The notes under the pieces: model-generated
Databases searched by the model: none
Told to the model about the DNA's origin: nothing
The model's input: the letters and a program-made list of their open reading frames with translations, nothing else
Origin: Euryarchaeota archaeon UBA82
GTDB taxonomy: Archaea; Thermoplasmatota; Poseidoniia; Poseidoniales; Poseidoniaceae
Length of the DNA stretch: 5,392 bases
Reading direction: 5' to 3'
Assembly: GCA_002496635.1 (NCBI GenBank)
Contig: DAKQ01000083.1
Span: forward strand, 1 to 5,392
Program-made: the position numbers and the translations under genes
Shown: positions 1 to 5,385 of the stretch, in pieces
How positions within the stretch are numbered: the first letter of the stretch is position 1
Layout: every line of letters starts with the position of its first letter

Positions 1-137
1 CGATTCAACTTCGTTTTGATGATGTCCTCATTTGCTATGGAGAACTTGAATCTCTACGAGCAACCCTTCGTAAAGCCATGTCAACCAGCCCGCAGCATTC
101 GATTGATGGCCCTGCAAGTGAAGAGAGTAATGCCTGA
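1..137 (+). CDS. C-terminal end of an unidentified upstream gene (possibly Pcc1-like)
   Basis: The frame beginning at base 3 is open for 44 codons and stops with TGA at 135-137, just before the start of the next gene. The gene begins outside the window. The visible tail has a beta-strand-like stretch (IQLRFDDVLICYGEL), then ESLRATLRKAM, then a polar disordered end rich in Ser, Glu and Asn. The strand followed by a 'SLRATL' helix recalls the end of archaeal Pcc1, the KEOPS subunit for tRNA t6A modification, where a strand precedes an 'ALR..VNSYLR' helix. This is a weak, short resemblance and I do not assign the name. Base 1 onward is also open in another frame until 170, but that frame runs through the next gene's start and reads less like protein. 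The 9-base gap to the next gene suggests co-transcription. Coding status is fairly likely; identity is open. Confidence 0.55.
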   Translation, partial: IQLRFDDVLICYGELESLRATLRKAMSTSPQHSIDGPASEESNA

Positions 138-140
138 GGA
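135..140 (+). promoter_or_regulatory. Shine-Dalgarno-like site for the surface protein gene
   Basis: GAGG (136-139) overlaps the TGA stop of the upstream gene and lies 7 bases before the ATG at 147. It can pair with the CCTC core at the 3' end of archaeal 16S rRNA. It supports the ATG at 147 over the next in-frame ATG at 168 (residue 8). It also suggests translation coupled to the upstream gene. Confidence 0.55.
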
Positions 141-146
141 ATACGC

Positions 147-3100
147 ATGCGAAGTAAAGCCGTTTTTATGACAACGTTACTTTTGATTTCGAGCGTTATG
201 CTCGTGTTTTTACCACCCACATCTGCAGACAATGACAGTACCACTGCAAACATTTTGATAGATTCGACAACCAATTACATTTGTTTTCCTGACTGCGGCT
301 CTGAAGGCGTGGATGAATTCGATTGGTATCGGGTAACCTTGGAACCGTATACCACCACTCAGGTCTTTGTCGAAAATCTTGATGACATCGCCTCGGTTGA
401 TATGCGTGTTTCGGTCTACACAACCAATCCTTTGAACCTAGACCAGCAATTCGATGCTGGAGCAAATGACAACCAAAGTGTGTTTCTCAACAACTCCAAC
501 AGTTCTCCTGTGGACTACTTGATTGAAATCACAACGGTCGATGGGTGGGGTGATGATGGATCAAATTACGTCATCTCAAGGAACGATGAAACCGATAACT
601 TTTGGCAAACAGCAATGACAATTCAGCCCGGTTCATTTCTACCCGAAGGTGTTGTCTGCATTTCAAATTGCGACAACAACGTCGTCGACAGTGAAGACTG
701 GTATCAAGTGAGTTTTGATGCAAATCAACAAGTTGCAATCGTTGCAGAAGAACTCTCGTGGTTCACCTATCTCGACTTTGAAATCTATCAACTCGTCAAC
801 GGTTCAATTCAATCCTTCTCATACGAATACCACGGAGGCAGTGCAGGTGGACTACAAGATTACAGTGTTCGGGCATGGTTTAACACGACGGTTACTTCGA
901 CATATCTCATTCGAGTCTATACGCCTGAACCCGATTCTGTTCAATACAACCTCTCCGTATCGATTGGAACATGGGTTGACGTTCTCGAGGACGATTTCCA
1001 TTGGGTCAGTTTTCCCGATGTGAAGTTTGGAGACGAGATTCGTGTGCAGGCTGTTCGAACGGATTCACCGAACGATCTCGATGTCCTTATGTTCAATGCT
1101 GAAGCATTCGAAGAGTATCGCCTTGGTGTAGCTGATGGCTCTGGAAGTTCTCCAGATGAATTGCTTGCAGAGGAAGATTGTCTTGTATGCTCTATTCAAT
1201 TCCAAGTCAGTGCTGAGGATTCTGGTTTGCTCAATGTTAAACCTGAGACAACTCATGATTTGCAACAAGCAATCTCATGGTCACCAACACTCTTCCTTGT
1301 AGCAGATTACACCGATTACCGAAGCAATCCACCTGCCAACAATCAGGTCGATACTGCACATATCTTCCTTTCAGTAAGCATACTACAATCCCAATCACCA
1401 TCTGAAAATTATGAATTGTATCAGCAAGAATTGAACGGGGAGTGGACATTAATCAACACAGGTACCACAACCTCAGGTTCGCTTGATGCTCCGATAGGAG
1501 GTTGGTCGAGCCAATTGACGGAAACCGGTGATGGTTTTGCCAAAACGATCTATCGAGTGGAAGTACGCGATGGTACGTCAAACGTCCTCCTCTCCAACTC
1601 AACGTTTGAGGTCACAAATTTCGAACCTATTGCAAAGATGCAGATAGGTGGCGATATTGGTGGCGAGTTCAAACAGGGCATTCCGGTCTATTTCGACGGG
1701 TCTGCGTCATGGGATGGCGACAATGATGCCCTGACCCATTCGTGGCGTCTCGATGGTATCGAACTTTCAAACGAACCCATTTTCGAGGCACAATTGAACA
1801 CAGGAAATTACCTTCTAGAGTACTCTGTTACGGATACGCACGGGTCACTTTCCCAAATCACACAGAGTTTGTCTGTTGAGCCGATTACCTTGGATGGGTT
1901 TTCTCAGAACACAACAACAACGTTACCGAATGAAACGATCGCTTCAATCACAAGTTCCAATGTCAACTATCAAGAAACCTCCATTGCCCCTTCATGGACA
2001 GAATTTAGTTTCATATCCACTGGAATTGGCATTGGTATCAACGCCGAATCTCGAATTACTCAAACAACTCAGTACGATCTTGTTATCGATTACTCGGAAA
2101 ATCAAACGACGTTTTCAAAACAAAACATGCTTGTTACAACGGAAACTGCATTGAAAATGAACCTTGCCGTCTTTGTCCGCGATCTTGGTACGAACAACAT
2201 TACGATTTACGATATGCCCATGCCCTCTGAAGGGCAAATTTACGAAGGACAGAGCTGGTTTCCAGTGGGGCTATTTGACCGAGTTTACTATTGGGGCGAA
2301 CTTGCAGTCATCGACTCCACAGCAAGTTCTGAAATGACGTCTGAGGTCAGCCTAGATGTTGAAATTCCTGCCTTGGATCTTATGGATTATATCACCAGCA
2401 TAGCAAGCAACATTCCTGGTTCGCAAGTCCCACTCTTAGCGCTCAGCATCGCCATCGATTACAATTTGTACATTGATATCGATCTTCAGGTTGATGTTTC
2501 CACGAATGGAACCGTCGTTGACATGGTCGTACAATCTGATTCATCAACTCCTGAACTTTTGCCAGTCGCTCCAGTTGAACTTTTTAATCAAGAAAGCATG
2601 CAATACTTCTCTTACTCAAGCAGTGAAACTGCGCTCGAGATCTTTGGTTCGATTGGGCTTCGTCTGAGAATTGCCCAACCGGGATGGCTCACTACTGGAC
2701 TTGGCTTCATAGTTGAAGACCCAATGTTCCTCGAAGGTGAATGGGAAGCGAAATTAGTGAATTCGAGCGGCCCAATTGGATTGAGTAATTCCAAGGGGCA
2801 TGCTCTTTCAGACCAACTTGTTTCCATTCTTGTCAATCAGACCGTTTTGGATGAGGTTGAAAACAATTCAACAGAAGATAATACGGACAACGATAATCAA
2901 GCCAATGAGACCAATGGTACAAGCAATACAGATGCAGATCCAACTAACCAAACAAACCAAACCGATCAGAATCCTGACGGATTGAATCAAGATGATCTGC
3001 AACAAAATCAAACTGAAACTTCTGAGAATACAACTCCCTCCTCGGAAGCGTTTGAGATTCTTGATTACGTCCTTTATGGAGGAATTACAGCTGTTGTTTT

Positions 3101-3434
3101 GATCCTTTTGATGCTCGGCATGTCACGCCGTAGGAGAAAACCTCCCTCGGCATCGGTTAAATCGAACCAATCGTCATGGGAGACATCAAACGCCATCGAA
3201 CCATTCCAACCCGTCGCTTCGAAGGGAATTGTACCAAACCAACAACAACCACAAGTCATTGATGCCAACAACTTGCGCTTTCAATACGACCCAACAGAAG
3301 GAGCCAAAGAGCGTCGTGCTCAAATCGCTCAATCTATTCTCTGTCCTGCGTGTGGTGTTGCTCTTGGCATTCCAGAACAACGTCCAATAAAGGTCACTTG
3401 CCCTCAATGTTTGCACGTTGCAAATTTCTCCTAA
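147..3434 (+). CDS. Secreted, C-terminally membrane-anchored PPC/PKD-like surface protein with cytoplasmic zinc ribbon
   Basis: A 1095-residue protein, probably displayed on the cell surface; its ligand or substrate is unknown. Residues 1-27 are a signal peptide (basic MRSK start, hydrophobic 7-22, likely cut after TSA27). Residues about 40-150 and 165-275 are two related PPC-like beta domains, each with a C-x3-C pair (C46/C50 and C171/C175) and a DWY motif 13 residues on (D59-Y61 and D184-Y186). A third, divergent copy starts near 280 (DDFHWVSF) and is followed by C345-x2-C348. Residues 494-577 form a PKD-like domain with the GSASWDGDND signature at 518-527. Residues 580-900 are a beta-rich region I do not recognise. 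A polar Asn/Thr/Gln linker (904-968) precedes one membrane helix (about 975-992) and the stop-transfer run RRRRK (994-998). The inside tail ends in a C1066-x2-C1069-x15-C1085-x2-C1088 zinc ribbon. I see no protease or glycosidase catalytic signature. The ATG at 147 is chosen for its GAGG site and intact signal peptide. Confidence 0.9.
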   Translation: MRSKAVFMTTLLLISSVMLVFLPPTSADNDSTTANILIDSTTNYICFPDCGSEGVDEFDWYRVTLEPYTTTQVFVENLDDIASVDMRVSVYTTNPLNLDQQFDAGANDNQSVFLNNSNSSPVDYLIEITTVDGWGDDGSNYVISRNDETDNFWQTAMTIQPGSFLPEGVVCISNCDNNVVDSEDWYQVSFDANQQVAIVAEELSWFTYLDFEIYQLVNGSIQSFSYEYHGGSAGGLQDYSVRAWFNTTVTSTYLIRVYTPEPDSVQYNLSVSIGTWVDVLEDDFHWVSFPDVKFGDEIRVQAVRTDSPNDLDVLMFNAEAFEEYRLGVADGSGSSPDELLAEEDCLVCSIQFQVSAEDSGLLNVKPETTHDLQQAISWSPTLFLVADYTDYRSNPPANNQVDTAHIFLSVSILQSQSPSENYELYQQELNGEWTLINTGTTTSGSLDAPIGGWSSQLTETGDGFAKTIYRVEVRDGTSNVLLSNSTFEVTNFEPIAKMQIGGDIGGEFKQGIPVYFDGSASWDGDNDALTHSWRLDGIELSNEPIFEAQLNTGNYLLEYSVTDTHGSLSQITQSLSVEPITLDGFSQNTTTTLPNETIASITSSNVNYQETSIAPSWTEFSFISTGIGIGINAESRITQTTQYDLVIDYSENQTTFSKQNMLVTTETALKMNLAVFVRDLGTNNITIYDMPMPSEGQIYEGQSWFPVGLFDRVYYWGELAVIDSTASSEMTSEVSLDVEIPALDLMDYITSIASNIPGSQVPLLALSIAIDYNLYIDIDLQVDVSTNGTVVDMVVQSDSSTPELLPVAPVELFNQESMQYFSYSSSETALEIFGSIGLRLRIAQPGWLTTGLGFIVEDPMFLEGEWEAKLVNSSGPIGLSNSKGHALSDQLVSILVNQTVLDEVENNSTEDNTDNDNQANETNGTSNTDADPTNQTNQTDQNPDGLNQDDLQQNQTETSENTTPSSEAFEILDYVLYGGITAVVLILLMLGMSRRRRKPPSASVKSNQSSWETSNAIEPFQPVASKGIVPNQQQPQVIDANNLRFQYDPTEGAKERRAQIAQSILCPACGVALGIPEQRPIKVTCPQCLHVANFS
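2856..3050 (+). other. Asn/Thr-rich, sequon-dense stalk of the surface protein
   Basis: This stretch encodes residues 904-968, a low-complexity segment of Asn, Thr, Gln, Asp and Glu with no hydrophobic core. It contains eight N-x-S/T sequons, at N906, N907, N920, N923, N934, N937, N954 and N961. It lies directly outside the membrane helix, so a flexible, probably glycosylated spacer holding the folded domains off the membrane is the natural reading. The sequons and composition are seen directly; glycosylation is inferred. Confidence 0.7.
3342..3410 (+). other. Zinc ribbon at the cytoplasmic C-terminus of the surface protein
   Basis: This encodes residues 1066-1088, with two CPxC knuckles (CPAC and CPQC) separated by 15 residues, which is the spacing of rubredoxin-type zinc ribbons. 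It follows an amphipathic, charged stretch (EGAKERRAQIAQSI) and is seven residues from the stop. Given the N-terminal signal peptide and the single helix followed by RRRRK, it should lie in the cytoplasm. Zinc binding is inferred from the cysteine spacing; the partner is unknown. Confidence 0.75.
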
Positions 3435-3545
3435 ACCGTTTTGGCAACACACAACAGTTTGATATGGATGACCGTCTACTGCTGTTTGCTCGCAAGAGCA
3501 CGGGATGCACTTCCGCCTCGGCGGAATCAACGGCGCTGATGCCAT
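3435..3545 (+). other. 111-base spacer between the surface protein and the recombinase, with two inverted repeats
   Basis: This is the longest non-coding gap on the plus strand. It contains TGCTC-GCAA-GAGCA (3487-3500), a 5-bp stem capped by a GNRA-type tetraloop, and TTCCGCC-TC-GGCGGAA (3511-3526), a 7-bp perfect inverted repeat ending 19 bases before the recombinase ATG. I found no convincing TATA box at the usual distance, no long T-tract and no tRNA-like T-loop. The hairpins may be an RNA leader or weak terminator, and the second may be an operator; the sequence does not decide. Confidence 0.45.
3511..3526. repeat. Perfect 7-bp inverted repeat upstream of the recombinase gene
   Basis: TTCCGCC and GGCGGAA are exact reverse complements around a 2-base centre. 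As RNA it would form a 6-bp stem with a CUCG loop, ending 19 bases before the ATG at 3546. As DNA it is a compact GC-rich dyad that could bind a dimeric regulator. It is not followed by a T-run, so termination is less likely. Confidence 0.5.
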
Positions 3546-4634
3546 ATGGAGAGAAAACACACACAGCCGAAGGCTCAACGACCGAGTCAGCTACGTCTAT
3601 CGGATGACGAAGTTACGCTTCCCCCGCGTTTAGCACACATTCAGAATCTACCTTGGTTGGATTGTTACGACCAACAATTGCGAACTGAGAACAAATCAGA
3701 AAACACGCGAAAGACCTACCTCAATGGACTACGCGCCCTTGTCGAGACGCCTCTTCCTGGTGAAGATATTCTCAGTGCGAGTGGACTTGAATCGATGACG
3801 GTTCGAACACTTGCGAATCGATTGGAGCCCCATAGTGGACGAATCGATCGATGGACACATTCGATGAGCGAACTGAGCCCATCGACTTACAACGCTCGTC
3901 TCGCCGCTGCACGACACATCATCAAGTGGCTCGGACATCGATGGCCAGATCATTTGGTTCGAGCACGTACTGGACGAAAACTTCCACGCACACTCTCTCG
4001 ACGTGAACTAACATCGGTTATCGAAGCAGCCAACACCTCAGAGAATGCGATTGCATCCGTTGTCGTTACCGTTCTTCTGGATACGGGAATGCGTGTTTCA
4101 GAAATATGCAATCTCAACCTTGCTGATTTGGAAATGGAAGGATTGCATGCAAAGGTCTTGGGTGGAAAGGGCGACAAAGATCGAATCGTCCTGTTTACGC
4201 AACGAACCAGAGCATGCATCGATTCCTATCTCCCAATACGGGCATCTCGACTCCGTGACGAGGATCGAGCCTTCTTGCTCAATTCAGCAGGACGTCGCTT
4301 ACAACCAAGAGGTGTTCAGAGATTGATGGATCAACTCGCTGAAGAAGCTGACATTCCAAAGGGTCGATTGACACCACACGTTCTTCGACACAATTTCGCT
4401 ACTGGTTTGCTTGAACGTGGCGCGGATTTGGTCACAATCCAGCGGTTACTTGGGCACACAAGCATCGCAACCACCCGCGTCTATCTCGATATTTCAGATC
4501 AAACATTACGAGAAGTCTACCATCGTGCACAATCGATGCGACAAACAATTGATGAGAGCAGCCCTGTCGATGAAGATCTTGTTGATGAGCAAGGCGGAAC
4601 ACAAACGTTCGGTATTGACATCTCACGAATGTGA
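3546..4634 (+). CDS. xerA: Xer-family tyrosine recombinase (XerA-like)
   Basis: A 362-residue site-specific tyrosine recombinase, probably the archaeal XerA that resolves chromosome dimers at a dif site by cutting and rejoining DNA through a 3'-phosphotyrosine. Residues about 36-135 form the SAM-like core-binding domain (NTRKTYLNGL, then STYNARLAAARHIIKWLG). The catalytic domain follows from about 148. All active-site residues are present: R183 in TGMRVSE, K208 in GGKGDKDR, H278 and R281 in TPHVLRH, H304 in LLGHTS, and the nucleophile Y313 in TRVYLD. It is longer than the usual 290-300 residues because of a polar N-terminal extension of about 35 residues and a tail of 49 residues after Y313, acidic at 337-349. 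ATG 3546 is the first start after an in-frame stop at 3537-3539 and has no clear Shine-Dalgarno. An integrase of an archaeal element is the alternative, but no att repeats, tRNA gene or mobile-element genes are visible, which favours housekeeping XerA. Confidence 0.88.
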   Translation: MERKHTQPKAQRPSQLRLSDDEVTLPPRLAHIQNLPWLDCYDQQLRTENKSENTRKTYLNGLRALVETPLPGEDILSASGLESMTVRTLANRLEPHSGRIDRWTHSMSELSPSTYNARLAAARHIIKWLGHRWPDHLVRARTGRKLPRTLSRRELTSVIEAANTSENAIASVVVTVLLDTGMRVSEICNLNLADLEMEGLHAKVLGGKGDKDRIVLFTQRTRACIDSYLPIRASRLRDEDRAFLLNSAGRRLQPRGVQRLMDQLAEEADIPKGRLTPHVLRHNFATGLLERGADLVTIQRLLGHTSIATTRVYLDISDQTLREVYHRAQSMRQTIDESSPVDEDLVDEQGGTQTFGIDISRM

Positions 4635-4805
4635 TCGCTTACGTTTCTCGATGGATTCAGGCCCAGTCCAGTCACGAGCAGGTGTCACTTCTTGACCAGA
4701 ATGCCCGTCAATCGGGCAGAATTTACCACTTCTACAACGTGAACAGTTTCCTTTTGGTGGAAGTTCAACCGTCTTACGCAGACGACCATACTTCCTTCGA
4801 GGCAT
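4623..4805 (-). CDS. Small basic protein with a Cys cluster, function unknown
   Basis: A 60-residue, Arg/Lys-rich protein that I cannot assign. It begins MPRRKYGRLRKTVELPPKGN, followed by C21-x2-C24-x5-C30 with H35 four residues on, a plausible single zinc site. The C-terminal third is polar and ends EKRKRSHS. A positive charge with a small metal knuckle would suit nucleic-acid or ribosome binding, but that is inference. Codon choice (CGA/CGT for Arg, GAA and CAA preferred) matches the neighbouring genes. It lies 48 bases downstream of the HhH gene on the same strand, so it may share that transcript. A TGTAAAA stretch 23-29 bases before its ATG could instead support a leaderless transcript of its own; no Shine-Dalgarno is visible. 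Its 3' end overlaps the convergent recombinase by 12 bases. A competing antisense frame covers the same interval (4631-4840, +), so the strand is not fully settled. Confidence 0.6.
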   Translation of the reverse strand: MPRRKYGRLRKTVELPPKGNCSRCRSGKFCPIDGHSGQEVTPARDWTGPESIEKRKRSHS

Positions 4806-4827
4806 ACCGTACAGTCAGTCGAGACGG

Positions 4828-4835
4828 TTTTACAA
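4828..4835 (-). promoter_or_regulatory. Possible TATA-like box for the 60-residue gene
   Basis: On the minus strand this reads TTGTAAAA, 23-30 bases before the ATG at 4805. That is where a TATA box sits for an archaeal leaderless transcript. The match to the consensus is weak, and read-through from the HhH gene is an equally good explanation. Confidence 0.25.
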
Positions 4836-4853
4836 TGTAGCGGTGAAATCAGT

Positions 4854-5351
4854 TCAACCTTTGCGGAACCAAGGCATATCGGCAACACTTCGTGGAACCT
4901 TCAATGTCTTTCCTTTACGCCCATCTTTGGATTTCTCGGACTTGACTTGTTGAGTTCCTTTCGTTTTCTCAACAACTTTCTCTGCAACTTTCTTACCAGC
5001 AGCGGTTGCTTTTGATGCAGCCCCTTTGGCCTTCGCCTTGGTTTTTGCAGCAGTTGATTTTACAGCAGCCTTTGCCTTTGTAGCGGTTTTCTTTGCCTTT
5101 GTAGCAGTTTTCTTTGCAGTCGATTTTGCCTTATGAGTTGCAACCGCTGCTGCGAGTTTTGCAGCATTCGGTGCGTTCATTCCAGCCTTTTCTAGCCCAG
5201 CCTTTCCAGCCTTTGCGATCTTAGCAGCAGTGGTTAATCCAGCTGCTTGTAATTTCTTTGCTGTTGCTGCACCTACGCCTGGTAGTGCAGTCAAATCTTC
5301 GCCGCTTGATGCCTTCTTCTTCGCTGCCATAGTCTGACCCTGATGAGCCAT
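4854..5351 (-). CDS. Helix-hairpin-helix protein with histone-H1-like Lys/Ala tail (putative chromatin protein)
   Basis: A 165-residue, very basic protein, probably a non-sequence-specific DNA binder of the nucleoid. Residues about 18-70 form one HhH domain: LPGVG hairpin at 23-27, TAKKLQAAGL, then TTAAKIAKAGKAGLEKAG and a closing helix NAAKLAAAV. It resembles the N-terminal HhH of archaeal RadA/Rad51, but the ATPase core is absent. Residues 74-135 are almost only Lys, Ala, Thr and Ser, like the H1 C-terminal tail and bacterial H1-like proteins, with two AKKTATK units from a 21-base tandem repeat. The end (LKVPRSVADMPWFRKG) regains normal composition with Trp and Phe and may be a separate contact motif. 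Two starts are possible: the ATG at 5351, with GAGGG about 10 bases upstream, or the internal ATG at 5330 (residue 8, MAAKKKASSG), a more typical beginning for such proteins. Either keeps the HhH whole. I see no catalytic residues. Confidence 0.82.
   Translation of the reverse strand: MAHQGQTMAAKKKASSGEDLTALPGVGAATAKKLQAAGLTTAAKIAKAGKAGLEKAGMNAPNAAKLAAAVATHKAKSTAKKTATKAKKTATKAKAAVKSTAAKTKAKAKGAASKATAAGKKVAEKVVEKTKGTQQVKSEKSKDGRKGKTLKVPRSVADMPWFRKG
5074..5115 (-). repeat. 21-base tandem repeat (two copies) in the H1-like tail
   Basis: Two adjacent 21-base units, 5074-5094 and 5095-5115, are identical except for one base (CGG against CAG in the plus-strand reading). Each encodes the same seven residues (AKKTATK register), so the difference is synonymous. 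This looks like a recent in-frame duplication, a common way for H1-type tails to change length. Confidence 0.85.
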
Positions 5352-5378
5352 AGTCCCTGGCCCTCTTGAATTATTCCA

Positions 5379-5385
5379 CTATAAT
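5379..5385 (-). promoter_or_regulatory. TATA-like box for the HhH/H1-like gene
   Basis: On the minus strand this reads ATTATAG, preceded by a purine-rich CAAAGG that could be a BRE. It lies 28-34 bases before the ATG at 5351. Transcription would start about 25 bases downstream, near 5357, giving a leader of only about six bases for that ATG, or about 27 bases if translation begins at 5330. It overlaps an inverted repeat, ATTAT-TCCACT-ATAAT (5370-5385), which could host a regulator. Confidence 0.45.

Noticed and set aside
1065..1449. Minus-strand and other-frame open stretches inside the large surface protein gene
   Set aside because: They lie wholly within a well-supported coding gene, have no start signals and show compositions expected of antisense or shifted reading.
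3435..3545. tRNA or known small RNA gene in the spacer
   Set aside because: There is no T-loop (TTCGA-type) box, no acceptor-stem pairing and no seven-base anticodon arm; only two isolated short hairpins.
3464..3607. 47-codon plus-strand frame (MDDRLLLFARKSTG...) overlapping the spacer and the recombinase start
   Set aside because: It has no Shine-Dalgarno, is a Ser/Thr/Ala-rich string without hydrophobic pattern, and overlaps the better supported recombinase start.
3546..4634. Integrase of an integrated element or integron
   Set aside because: No direct repeats, attC-like arrays, tRNA target or mobile-element genes are visible in the window; the protein fits housekeeping XerA at least as well.
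4702..4718. TGCCCG-TCAAT-CGGGCA hairpin as a terminator for the recombinase
   Set aside because: The 6-bp stem is real, but no T-run follows and it lies inside the probable minus-strand gene, where it encodes residues of the Cys-cluster protein.
4631..4840. 69-codon plus-strand frame starting with GTG at the recombinase stop
   Set aside because: It has an attractive GTGA overlap, but it uses CAG and C/G-ending codons more than neighbouring genes and has no recognisable motif, while the opposite frame has a Cys cluster. It is kept as a finding, not as a gene.
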